Part shown: positions 34,190-42,679 of the stretch, piece after piece
Layout: every line of letters starts with the position of its first letter
How positions within the stretch are numbered: the stretch's first letter is position 1
Assembly: GCA_033085395.1 (NCBI GenBank)
Contig: JANQBS010000301.1
Location: forward strand, 1-42,679
Direction: 5' to 3'
Source of the DNA: Xanthoparmelia taractica
Taxonomy: Eukaryota > Ascomycota > Lecanoromycetes > Lecanorales > Parmeliaceae
DNA length: 42,679 nt
Program-made: the position numbers and the translations under genes
The notes under the pieces: model-generated
What the model saw: only the letters and a program-made list of their open reading frames with translations
Told to the model about the DNA's origin: nothing
The model's database searches: none

Positions 34190-34349
34190 GAGTTTTCTAG
34201 CGCTAAGGCACGTTCAGGGACTTATCTAGGCCTACTAACGATCTAGCTAGGCCTATTAACTGCTGACCTTAGCGTTAAGACGACCCAATTATCTATTTAT
34301 AGTACTACTTGGTCCCGATGTATATATCTTCATAAATAAGAACACTAAT
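34190..34349 (+). repeat. Split direct repeat B1
   Basis: GAGTTTTCTAGCGC...AACACTAAT. The A/T-shifted copy; it abuts A2 with no gap. Confidence 0.9.
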
Positions 34350-34518
34350 CGAATAGTAAGACTATAGGTTAATGTATCTTATGATTCAGCCCCTATTCCA
34401 GATGCATACGTATATGCGGGGAACACGTGTCCTCGAGAGCACTATATATATAGGTCTCACACCATTAGTTGACTCTTTATTCGAATTCTTCTCACTCAGA
34501 GCAATCGCATTCTTTTAT
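34350..34518 (+). repeat. Split direct repeat A2
   Basis: Same as A1 apart from G-to-A and C-to-T changes and very few others (one A/G difference, CACGTG against CACATG). Confidence 0.9.
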
Positions 34519-34586
34519 CTCACCCACCCACGCCTATATATAGCTATCTAATTAGACACTCCGAGTCTATGCCGCATAGGTATAGG

Positions 34587-34746
34587 GAGTTTTCTAGCGC
34601 TAAGGCACGTCCAGGGGCTCATCTAGGCCTGCTAACGACCTAGCTGGGCCTACTAACTGCTGACCTTAGCGTTGGGACGGCCCAATCATCTATCTACAGT
34701 ACTGCTTGGTCCCGATGTGTATGCCTTCATGAATGAGAACACTAAT
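34587..34746 (+). repeat. Split direct repeat B2
   Basis: Clean copy of B (CCAGGGGCTC where B1 has TCAGGGACTT). It forms the right end of the element. Confidence 0.9.
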
Positions 34747-35014
34747 GTCTTGTAAGACGATTATGCAGCATTCTCGCACGCAGAGATATGCATAGCAATG
34801 CACTTTCCCGAACCACCTTACTCATCAACAGAATCCGGATCATTGCTCCTAGCCGCCTTGTGAAAGGCTGAGACATTCGTGATTAGCTCGGTGGTCTCGC
34901 TGCAGTTCCCTAGGTACCTGTATTATAGCTCTGGTCCCACCGAAATAGAAGTACATTTACAACCCACACACACAAATCAAATGGATTTTTGTATATAGTT
35001 TTCGTGGACTAATA
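34747..35014. other. Spacer after the tyrosine-recombinase element
   Basis: Starts with the perfect 12-bp palindrome GTCTTGTAAGAC right at the element end. Otherwise no feature. Confidence 0.4.
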
Positions 35015-35450
35015 TCATCTATAACTATAGGTTCTACAACCATAAACCCCACCCTCATCGCTCCGCCGACCTCCCTTACTACAGATCTCGTCATCCCCAC
35101 CCCCAGTATTCCGACCTCCGCTACCTCCGTCACCTCCTCCATCACCATCGGCCTTCCGCCCTCCCTCTGCTGGAATAGCCATGAGATTAGTCGTCGATGC
35201 AAAATCTCCCGATTTCCGGACACGCAATGTACCAAGGCCATATAGATACTAGACGATCAGTATTGCAAAAAGACTTGATGCTGTTCTTCTCCCACGAGGA
35301 AATGAGTGAGCAATCACGGCGGACTTTCGAAGCGGAATGCAGCATTGACGCAGCGCAACGGTTATGACAATACTGGGACTCTTGCACAGGCGATTTTGAA
35401 AGAGTAGTTGAGCCGAGGACCAGGAGTGCTAGCAATCTTCGTAATGAAGC
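35015..35450 (-). CDS. Possible small secreted Cys-rich protein (partial model)
   Basis: A minus-strand frame begins with a leucine-rich stretch (LRRLLALLVLGSTTLSK, signal-peptide-like) and then has four Cys within about 45 residues (YCHNRC...DC...FC). At about 35256 a plausible intron starts (GTATCT or GTCTAG), with an ACTAAT branch site and acceptor TTCCAG at ~35176-35181. After it a Gly/Asp-rich frame with two more Cys ends at 35015. The phase fits only with the weaker donor, and no ATG precedes the hydrophobic stretch in frame, so a first exon is missing or the gene is broken. Six Cys and a signal-like N-terminus would fit an effector-type protein. Weak. Confidence 0.25.
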
Positions 35451-36243
35451 TATCTCTGAAGCAGATTGCCTGGTTGACTTGAACGCATGATTGAGGTTGG
35501 CGTTTCTTTACACATCTTTGCAAATGCGTTGACGATCTTTCGCCTTTCGCCATACAGAATGTTGACCTGGACAAGTAAGCGCCTTTCCTACACACTTGCT
35601 ATGCTAGACGGAAGTGTTCTCTCGAGCGCTTGTACTGCGGCATCACAACTCCCAACTGCCAGAAGGTTGCGACTGCAACTTGCACTAAGCGAGAAGGTGG
35701 GATCTTTGTACGTGATTCTCGAGCTATGGGACATGAGGTCTTCTGGTCTCGTGAGAATAGCTCGTATGAGGCGTCTGCATGAAATTGTCAAGGCAAACCA
35801 TCTCTATTGTCCATGCCAGATCTCAGTTTTCACGGGCCTAAATGAGACGCCACCAGAGACCTTGTTGTAGGATGTTTACCTCTTGGTGGGAACAGTGAGA
35901 CAGAAAGGGAAAATACTCTGGCCCATGGATTGTTTGTGATTACCCGTATTGCTGGCTTCTGGGTTTAGCATACCAGCAGCTTCCGAGCACGTTCAGGGCA
36001 CAGGGTAGAAATGGAAGAATTCCTTCTCAACCCGTCGTTATCCGGTTGACAACGTAGGCTCTTGCCATTGCACCTCTGAAGAACGTAAACAAATCTCTCG
36101 TCCCAATCTCCCTTCTTTCTCTTCCCAACCGATCTCCCATCTTTCTTTCGCACCCCAATTCATGACCGTTCTTCCCCAACGTTCATTTCCTCTCTCAATC
36201 CTTCCTCGTCTGCCTGAACACTGCTTTAAACGGTGGCTTAACG
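35451..36243. other. Intergenic, no supported gene
   Basis: Overlapping frames on both strands (35487-35870 + and 35588-35791 -) without motifs. 36070-36230 is strongly CT-rich, a typical fungal promoter/leader for the frame at 36244. Confidence 0.4.
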
Positions 36244-36405
36244 ATGACCTTTGCTAATCGTCCTGGACGAAGACGTCCCAGATCTAAAACGTGGTCCCGG
36301 ATATCCTCCCGCTCCACTAAACACAATTATCCGCACCTCGTGGTGGAGCCCGGCGATTATGTTATTCTGCAATACGTGGACGGGTGGTCAGAAATACGGA
36401 TATAG
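36244..36405 (+). CDS. Short SH3-like ORF
   Basis: 53 codons from the first ATG after a CT-rich leader. An Arg-rich N-terminus is followed by VVEPGDYVILQYVDGWSEIR. The PGDYV...DGW spacing resembles part of an SH3 domain (the loop and the Trp of the ligand-binding face). It is too short for a full SH3 domain, and the sequence beyond the stop is A-rich without continuation. This may be the first exon of a gene I cannot follow, or a fragment. Confidence 0.25.
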   Translation: MTFANRPGRRRPRSKTWSRISSRSTKHNYPHLVVEPGDYVILQYVDGWSEIRI

Positions 36406-37251
36406 CCAAAAATGCACAAAAAAACCGAAAAACAAAAGAAAAAGAAAAAAAAAGATCGGATTCCAGCTAATCTTCCTAAGCAAGGAGGAGGCCCAGCCAG
36501 AAATACGTTCTCAGATCTGTTCGTCTCGTTTCAGCAATGAGTCGAGTAGATTGATTGGGAAGTCTTATCCGGAAAGCTGGGGATTGATATTCGAATCTGT
36601 ACGAGCACATGCAAAAATGATCACGATTACAGCAAGCGTTGGGTTTAACCTAGCTGGCATGGAAAGTGGGATTCGAATGGACAAAGGCGCTGTTTCGAGA
36701 ATAATAGATGCTCAGCTTACTCGGAGTAAAGGGCCGATAAGCTACGAATGACGCGGCTACACTATTAGATCTCGTACGTGATTATGTTGATAAGGTAAGA
36801 TCTTGCGCTTGCTGAATTGGTACGGTAGATGTCTAGGGATTCCGTCGCCCTTATAAGACCATGTTAACTCAGTCATAACAATCGAGTAGCCAAAGGGTTC
36901 AGAGTCTTCTTTAGCATGTAAAAACGCTTTAAACGGTTTAGGTTCCTGCCGCTCAGCTTCTTAATCGCACGGCGGGTATCATCTTTGCGGCTAGGGACAG
37001 CAAAACCTTAATGGCATTATCTTGCTGGAAATACAAAGAGGATGGTATGTATACTGGTATCTGAAGCCTTGATATATATGCTTCTTGGGTCGGCATGCCC
37101 AGGAGTTGGACATGTTGAACGCTTGCGTCTACAGCGTTGGTAGGGGTAATGGCCGTCTACTGTAGCTTGCCAGTGGGAAAATAGCCGAATGGTCGTCACA
37201 TTAGTCCCCAGATATTCACCTTCAAGCGCGCAAACATCCATCGCCATCCAC
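36406..37251. other. Intergenic, no supported gene
   Basis: A plus frame through 36751 and a minus frame at 37017-37247 exist, with no motif. 36415-36455 is A-rich. The right part is the 3' region of the secreted-protein gene. Confidence 0.4.
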
Positions 37252-37892
37252 TCAGCTCGTCTCAGCTACTCCTGAAGGCGATGTCAACACCATGTCCCCA
37301 TCCCCCACCAACCCAGGCGCCACAGGCTCCGTCAAAAGCGCCCCCCACGCCACCATCGTCCCCGTCGTGCTCCTGAATACCCCGTACCGCTGCGCGTACA
37401 AGAGCTTTTCTCTACTAGTGTAGTACCACAGCCCCGCCAACAATTTCGCCGTTTCCCGATAGTTGAGCCCGCAAGACGGACAACGCACCGGCGCGATGAG
37501 GGCTTCCACGTTGAGTGTTGTTTGTATGTGCGTGCGGTCGAGGGAATATGTCGGAGGGCCGGAGGAGAAGGTTTTGGCGAACGTGTGGAGGCAGAGGAGC
37601 GTGGTTTCGATGGGGAGGGGGGTTTTGGGTGGGAGGAGGGTGAGGTGGAGGGTCAGTGTTGTACCGGGAATGGGGAAGTTATGGCCTTCGTTGCTAGAGG
37701 TGGGTCAGCCGCTGATGTATTGGCGTTGAGTGAAGAGGTGGATTGGAAGTTTACGAACAGTGCTAAGCTGCCGTTGAGGTTGAGATATGACGATGCGCTT
37801 GTAACGTTTCCTAGGGGTAGGACTAGGGTATTCGCAAGGCTGTAAAGAAAGATCAATAGAGAAAAGGAAAACCCAGACAACTTGAGCATCAT
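37252..37892 (-). CDS. Secreted protein with a CxxC motif, two exons
   Basis: Exons 37892-37759 and 37693-37252 give 191 aa. The 65-bp intron has donor GTTCGT, a GGCTGAC branch site and acceptor CTCTAG and joins CT|C in frame. Without splicing the frame ends soon after. Residues 1-24 (MMLKLSGFSFSLLIFLYSLA) are a strong signal peptide. One possible N-glycosylation site (NVTS) follows. Residues ~120-130 read RCPSCGLNYRE, and then comes a conserved-looking WYYTSREKLLYAQRYGVFR. The protein is probably secreted, perhaps with one disulfide or metal site. No family recognised. ATG 37892 is chosen over 37889 as the first. Confidence 0.6.
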
Positions 37893-39107
37893 CAGCAACC
37901 AGCGGCGACAGGTGGGAGAAGGCTTGCAAAGGAAAATGCTCTATGGCACGTGAGCTCCATGGCTTTTGAATGCTGCAGAAATTTAAAGTTTTGGCATCAC
38001 AAAAGTCGCCGGGGGCACGGGGGTAAATTGGGGTTTCAAAGATGTCCTTGCCTCTTATCAAACCTCTCAACCACAGTTGATGTCATCGTTTCTGCTACAT
38101 CTTGGTGGAAAGTTAAGCATGCGACTTAGATTTGTGCGCATACAGACGCATGAGAGTCCGGGGTGAAAATGATGTCTGAGCGCACCTCGGCAGAGCCAAA
38201 GCCCTCAGCCGCAATGAATTTGGACCTTGAAATGATGCAGTTCACTCTGATATCGGCCAAAGCTATCATAGGTGGGCATTCCACAGCTCTTAGTAAAATT
38301 GATGAACCGTAGTACTGGCATTGAAAATCAGCGACTCAACCCATGGCATTATTATTGCCAGTCCAGAGATATTGAGTATCGAGCAGCGCCCAAGGAACAA
38401 TGCATTCCATATCATGCCTGGGCGCAACAATACTTGGGTGTCCAAAGGAGGGCCTTTCGTGCGCAGAGACATTGGGTTGACTGCCAGAGCTGGGAAAGCT
38501 TCAAAATGCCAAGCTAGGTCGCCTGACGAAGGTGACCATGCGCGTCGGCCCGTGGTTAACATTGACCACCGTTTGGCGACATCCACATGCGAGATAATCT
38601 TGCAGATGAAGAGTCCAATCAGTGACCACATCATGATGTTGTTGGCGCTTATCAGGGTTTCTTGCCTTGCGCTTTAAGCGACCTCGAAAAGGAAATCGGC
38701 ATGGTTTTGACCCGGTCAGCTCTCTTAATAATCATTGGCCGTCGAATCTTTAGGTCGTAAGCCACAAATTTTTTTGGGCGTGAGGTAAGATAGGATAGGA
38801 TGGATGAACCTGGCTTGTTTTACACAGATGCTTTCGTGCAGCTCAAAATTGGTTGCCTTGTTGAGGAAGACCAGTACTGCATGCCAGGGAGTGACGTTGA
38901 TGACCAGTGAGCAAATACCACCAATGCCTGACTCTTTATGCAAGTCAGACGAAGCTACACTTGGAGGCATGATTGAAGGATGACTCAGCCCTGCCAAGGC
39001 AAAAAAACCATCGGTCATGTCCGCAAACGTGCGAAAGGTTGCATTCACGAAGCACTTGGCATTCTGACTCATAGGTCCAGCTCGAAGAAGAGAAGAACCA
39101 CATCAAC
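37893..39107. other. Intergenic, two unsupported open frames
   Basis: Minus frames at 38290-38634 (114 codons) and 38725-39072 (115 codons) are open and look mildly protein-like. They do not join by a visible intron, and a plus frame overlaps the first. No motif recognised. The left part should be the promoter of the secreted-protein gene. Confidence 0.35.
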
Positions 39108-39115
39108 TATATATC
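39108..39115 (+). promoter_or_regulatory. TATA box of the phosphotransferase gene
   Basis: TATATATC 83 bp upstream of the ATG at 39198. Confidence 0.45.
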
Positions 39116-39197
39116 TAAGCAGACGAGTACGCCTTTCTCCAATGACCAAAGGGTCAATCGGTTCAGATAGAAAAGCAATTAGAGAACAGCAGACACG

Positions 39198-40190
39198 ATG
39201 ACAGAGATCATCAACACAGAGCAGCTGAAGGCTTACCTCGGCAAGCTTGGTGATAACGACCTCGACATGGACACCCTGCAGCTGCTCGCAGGCGGCACCG
39301 CGAACTTTGCGTGGCGCTTGCTGGGTCGATCTGGGAAGAGCATCATCATCAAGCATGCAGAACCGTACATCAGGACAGCGCCAAGCTTGTCCTTCCCAAC
39401 CGAACGCATGAACTTCGAGTACAGTGCCATGACGTGCCTGCCACCGCTTCTTGATCCGAGCTCGGTGGTCTCCGTGGCAGAGGTATACCAATACGACTCC
39501 CTTAGCCATGTCCTCATGATGGAAGATGGCGGACCTCACACGTTGAAGGAAGCATATACAGACCCCGGCCTTGACATACCCGGCTTCGGCAAAGCGCTGG
39601 GTCAATGGCTTGCGGTACTGCATCAACGGACCAAGCGAACAGACATTGGCGACAACCAAACAGCCAAAGCCATCTATCGCTTCTCATATCTCCATCTTGC
39701 CGCCGCCCTGCAAAAGTATGACCAAGACCCTTCTCTTGCCGAGCAGATCGATGCCGAGTACGGCTCTCTCCTCCAGACTGATGACGAGTGTGTATGCCAC
39801 GGAGACTTCTGGCCCGGAAACGTCCTCATCAACAACGAGGGGAGGTTGAAGATTGTAGACTGGGAGATGGTGCGTAGAGGATGTGGAGCCACAGACGTAG
39901 GACAGTTCGCGGCGGAAGCGCAGTTGCTGGATCGTTTTCGAGGAGGCAGAGGATTGCGCGCAGCGTTTTTAAAGGGGTACCGTGCTACTGGAGAGCTGGA
40001 TAGTAGATTTCTCAAACGTGTTGCTATCCACATGGGCGTCCATCTCGCGTTCTGGCCCACGCGGGTCAGCTGGGGAACAGAGAAGGAAACCAAGGAGATT
40101 GTGGAGGTCGGGTGTCAGCTGATGAAACAGGCACTTGGTCAGGATGAAGGCCGGTTGGCTGGGAGTCTGGTGAGTGAATTGCAGGAATAA
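39198..40190 (+). CDS. APH/choline-kinase-like phosphotransferase
   Basis: Single-exon, 330-aa protein of the APH (aminoglycoside phosphotransferase/choline kinase) fold. It transfers phosphate from ATP to a small molecule; the substrate cannot be told from sequence. Residues 30-41 (LAGGTANFAWRL) form the nucleotide loop, and K52 in IIIKHAE is the likely ATP-binding lysine. HGDFWPGN (201-208) is the catalytic Brenner-type motif, with D203 as base and N208. D221 in IVDWE is the metal-binding Asp. The length is normal for the family, there is no signal peptide, and the enzyme is probably cytosolic. In fungi such proteins often relate to choline/ethanolamine, methylthioribose or fructosamine kinases. 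A long antisense frame (39069-39659) is a shadow of this GC-rich gene. Confidence 0.88.
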   Translation: MTEIINTEQLKAYLGKLGDNDLDMDTLQLLAGGTANFAWRLLGRSGKSIIIKHAEPYIRTAPSLSFPTERMNFEYSAMTCLPPLLDPSSVVSVAEVYQYDSLSHVLMMEDGGPHTLKEAYTDPGLDIPGFGKALGQWLAVLHQRTKRTDIGDNQTAKAIYRFSYLHLAAALQKYDQDPSLAEQIDAEYGSLLQTDDECVCHGDFWPGNVLINNEGRLKIVDWEMVRRGCGATDVGQFAAEAQLLDRFRGGRGLRAAFLKGYRATGELDSRFLKRVAIHMGVHLAFWPTRVSWGTEKETKEIVEVGCQLMKQALGQDEGRLAGSLVSELQE

Positions 40191-40724
40191 GCTGACCTCG
40201 AGGCTGTGGTTGGGTGGTTGGTTGATTGGTTGATTTTGAAGGAGTAAAAAGAGTTAGGAGATTTGATGCGGAGAAGATGCGGGGAAGTGGCTTAGTCATC
40301 CATCCGGCTTGGCGAAGTTTAGGAAAGTATTCGCGGGATGATTCTGACACTGATAGATGATCGACCATATCTGCTGGGAGACACTCGGCCTGAACATTAT
40401 TGAATATGCCCCCTTCTGCTTTCGTGTGACAACCATCGGCTTAGATTGCACTACCCAACATAATCATGAAACTCTATGATATCACGAGTTCAAAGCATGA
40501 TGTTTATGTTTCCTTGTTCTTCTCCTTTTTTCTTGCCCTTGCTTACATGGTTAGTCAGATTGAGCGATTTCCCCCCACACATAATCCCCGACACTAATCG
40601 AGGGAGATTGAGCATGTGTCCCGTCCTTGTTGGGGTCTTCAGTCCTTAAAAAGCTCCTTCGCTCGTATAGCTCTCTCCTTTCTCCTTCCATGCTCACTCT
40701 TTCGAATTAGAACCTTCCTCTACT
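40191..40724. other. Intergenic
   Basis: 3' region with a GGTTGGTT-type run at about 40207-40236, then a CT-rich leader before the next gene. No gene seen. Confidence 0.5.
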
Positions 40725-41564
40725 ATGTCCCCCAAATGCCGTCCTTTCCAAGTATCATCCAACATGGCGACAAAGGTTTTCCAGAAAATCCTCTCTATCT
40801 TCTATCCACTGCCGACGAAGAAGGAAGAGCCCCATTCATCTCGTACCATCAACCGCGTCTTTGGCGACTGGGCAACATCTGCCGTTGAGGACCTGCCACC
40901 TCCATATACTGACTCCCCGGAGAGCAAATCTCACTCTCAGAACGAAAAGCTTCCTTCGTCTCCACCGTTTGTATGCCCTCGCCTCCAAATCTGCCCACAC
41001 GAGATGCTGTCCTTTGAAGATCTGCAGAAAGTCGCCGATGCTCTGACAACCAGAAATGCCGATGAGACCATCGATGCTCTCACACAGAGCTGTCATGAGC
41101 ACTGTAGCCAGATTGATCCTGCCGTCAAGGAGCCAAAAAGCGTCTGCGTATCTTCACCGGGCTTGCTAAGAGGCTTTGGTGCTTACGCCTCCGAAGATAG
41201 CAAGGATCCTGTACATGCTCCGGGTGTCGCACTACGCTTCCATTGGGACCTAGGACTTCTAGACAGCATTAGAGGCCAAGTGGAAAGTGCAGCCGAACTT
41301 CAGCATTTCTTGGGTGCCGATGGTATCCGGCTTTGTCCGCATAAACAGATCAGCGATTCTGAAGTAGTCAACGCCATATTCGCCTTGGTCAACAGACAGT
41401 CGGAACAAAAGGTCACTATGGGCTGTGATTGTTGCAGCACTGAGATCAAGGTATCTTCGAGGATGGAAGGAGATGATCAGACGTGCCGTGTAACAAGTAA
41501 GAGGTATCTGGGCACGGTCGAGAAACCGGATGACCCAGTTTGGCTTGCCCAATGCGGCGCGTAA
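40725..41564 (+). CDS. Cys-rich hypothetical protein, possibly truncated by an in-frame stop
   Basis: Open for 279 codons in one exon; ATG 40725 or 40764 may start it. Cys-containing modules are CPRLQICPHEMLSFEDL (~85-101), LCPHKQISDSEV (~205-217) and GCDCCSTEIKV (~235-245), ending VWLAQCGA. The repeated C-P-H pattern and a terminal W-x-AQC recall a group of fungus-specific hypothetical proteins, from memory and unnamed. The stop TAA at 41562-41564 is followed in the same frame by 62 sense codons of ordinary composition (VTLSKIESSELQAAVRQTL...), ending at TAA 41751-41753. The true protein may therefore be ~342 aa with a nonsense mutation here, or a sequence error. Function unknown. Confidence 0.6.
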   Translation: MSPKCRPFQVSSNMATKVFQKILSIFYPLPTKKEEPHSSRTINRVFGDWATSAVEDLPPPYTDSPESKSHSQNEKLPSSPPFVCPRLQICPHEMLSFEDLQKVADALTTRNADETIDALTQSCHEHCSQIDPAVKEPKSVCVSSPGLLRGFGAYASEDSKDPVHAPGVALRFHWDLGLLDSIRGQVESAAELQHFLGADGIRLCPHKQISDSEVVNAIFALVNRQSEQKVTMGCDCCSTEIKVSSRMEGDDQTCRVTSKRYLGTVEKPDDPVWLAQCGA

Positions 41565-41753
41565 GCAGACAAGGTACTCGATAGGAAAATTTTGTCACTC
41601 CCGAGGAACTTCAACGTCACCCTCTCCAAGATAGAGTCTTCAGAGCTCCAGGCTGCAGTGCGCCAAACACTGTCGGTGGCGAGATCAGGCGTTTTCTTTG
41701 CTCTACTGAGTAGTGGTAGTGAGGTGCGTGTGGAGGGAACAAGCCGCATGTAA

Positions 41754-42608
41754 CGGTTGTATGATGGGTTCAATGACATGACGTAGCCAGAGCTACTATG
41801 AAGGCTGACCAGGCGATGCAGATGGGAAGTCTAAGGCGATATGAACACATACCCAGAGGGTGTCCCACTGGTGAGAACATCCGGAATACCTATCAGCTCA
41901 GTCGGAGGTCTCATCATCAAGAAGAGAGGAGAGCAAGGATTGGGCTTTGAAGCGATGCCTTGGGTGCAACATGCTAAAGACATGGCTCCTGTTACAAGGA
42001 AATAGAACTGGAAGAAGTATATAAAATTACATTGATCAGCAGGAACGTGCTGCGCTCAGGAACAGCTTGAGCAAACTCCCACAGCCCGCTAGCAGTTGCT
42101 GTCCACTGCGAAGCCTGTGTCTCTAGTGCGAGACAATCGAATTTTTCAGACAGTAATGCAACTCAGATCACTCTTCCGAGATCAGTTTGAACATGCCATA
42201 ATGTATCGACAAACTGCAACATCAAATGACATGTGATCTACCGTCTCGAGACCGTCTTGGGCAAGCCACAAGAGACGCGACTCAGGAGCAAGGAATAGAC
42301 TCGCTGCAAGGTGGCTAGCTGAATGTTACGCTAGATAATACCTCGAGTGAATTATGAGCTACTCCGAGAGTCAGTGGAGGCGGTGAAGATGCCATATCAG
42401 TGGCTTACGCATGGCTAGCTGATAGTATGCGATGCGATGTGACTACACGAGGTCGTTCCCATGGCTACGTGAGCGAATTACAATATGCTTTGCGGTTATC
42501 GATAGCGCTTACCTGCGACATCGGTCAGAGGAAGCGGCTCAAGCTGTAGAGGCTCGGAGAATATTTTTCCTGCTTTGTGGCTTGAGGGAAAGGCGGCCCG
42601 CCCCTGCT
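41754..42608. other. Intergenic, no supported gene
   Basis: Normal composition with many stops in all frames. No repeat or motif recognised before the A-repeat at 42609. Confidence 0.5.
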
Positions 42609-42679
42609 CGAATAGTGGGACTATGGGTTAGTGTGTCTCATGATCCAGCCCCTGTTCCAGATGCATGCGCACATGCGGG
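42609..42679 (+). mobile_element. Start of a second tyrosine-recombinase element (A repeat, cut by window end)
   Basis: All 71 bases to the window end are identical to 30130-30200 (A1), on the same strand. Either a second element or a solo A repeat starts here. No RIP-type change is present. Confidence 0.85.

Larger units (their letters stand above)
30130..34746 (+). mobile_element. Tyrosine-recombinase retrotransposon with split direct repeats (PAT/Ngaro/DIRS group)
   Basis: About 4.6 kb, ordered A1 (30130-30298), ORFs, B1 (34190-34349), A2 (34350-34518), a 68-bp spacer, B2 (34587-34746). A1/A2 are 169 bp each and B1/B2 160 bp each, all in direct orientation, with B1 and A2 contiguous. This split-direct-repeat layout is diagnostic for PAT/Ngaro-type elements. 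Inside are a gag-like ORF, a reverse transcriptase with HYLDDFF, an RNase H region and a tyrosine recombinase. The family does not make target duplications, and none is seen. Most of pol carries RIP-type stops. Confidence 0.88.

Noticed and set aside
38290..39072. Two minus-strand frames as a single spliced membrane protein
   Set aside because: No donor/acceptor pair joins them in frame and no family was recognised.
39069..39659. 196-codon antisense frame over the phosphotransferase
   Set aside because: The sense strand has all APH motifs; the antisense frame is a GC-rich shadow.
1..42679. CRISPR arrays, bacterial operons, rRNA and tRNA genes
   Set aside because: Nothing of the kind seen; the organism is eukaryotic and no cloverleaf with B-box was spotted by eye. 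A tRNA scan was not possible.

Overview
This is genomic DNA of a filamentous ascomycete fungus (Pezizomycotina). The genes have short spliceosomal introns of about 48-76 bp with GTNNGT donors and CTNAY branch sites. The protein families are fungal: a HeLo-like N-terminal domain, a Zn2Cys6-like cluster and a secreted Cys-containing protein. Gene islands of ordinary base composition alternate with very AT-rich blocks. Those blocks are transposons degraded by repeat-induced point mutation (RIP): CpA and TpG are depleted, CpG is retained, and coding frames are full of TAA/TAG.

Layout. 1-3983 holds a small one-helix membrane protein (+) and a four-exon catalase-like haem protein (-). 3984-13495 is a nested transposon: a 2.05 kb piggyBac-like DNA element (transposase on -) that has received a 7.46 kb Ty3/gypsy element with 228 bp LTRs. 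The piggyBac element sits in the TATA box of gene A (13764-14223). Gene B (15039-15646) is a tandem paralogue that keeps the uninterrupted promoter. 16819-19245 (-) is a five-exon gene fusing a HeLo-like N-terminal domain to a divergent heterotrimeric G-alpha domain. A RIP-damaged Ty1/copia element (19317-24875, perfect GTATG target duplication) lies 72 bp upstream of its start. Beyond it are a 221 bp MITE with TA flanks and a diverged ~205 bp tandem duplication.

27050-29832 (+) encodes a 910-aa protein with a central Zn2Cys6-like cluster split by an intron. 30130-34746 is a tyrosine-recombinase retrotransposon with split direct repeats (A1-ORFs-B1-A2-B2, PAT/Ngaro/DIRS group). An identical A-repeat start at 42609 shows that a second copy begins at the window edge. 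34747-42608 is a gene island with weak secreted-protein and SH3-like candidates, a 191-aa secreted protein (-), an APH/choline-kinase-like phosphotransferase (+) and a lineage-type Cys-rich hypothetical protein whose reading frame continues past a stop codon (+).

Three points stand out. The nesting can be proved: removing the gypsy element restores matching piggyBac termini. In the gypsy, copia and tyrosine-recombinase elements alike, RIP stops inside the terminal repeats, so the outward-facing repeat or half-repeat stays clean while the inward-facing one is mutated. The HeLo-G-alpha fusion lacks the canonical catalytic glutamine and arginine, which suggests a cell-death-type switch rather than ordinary GPCR signalling; that function is inference.
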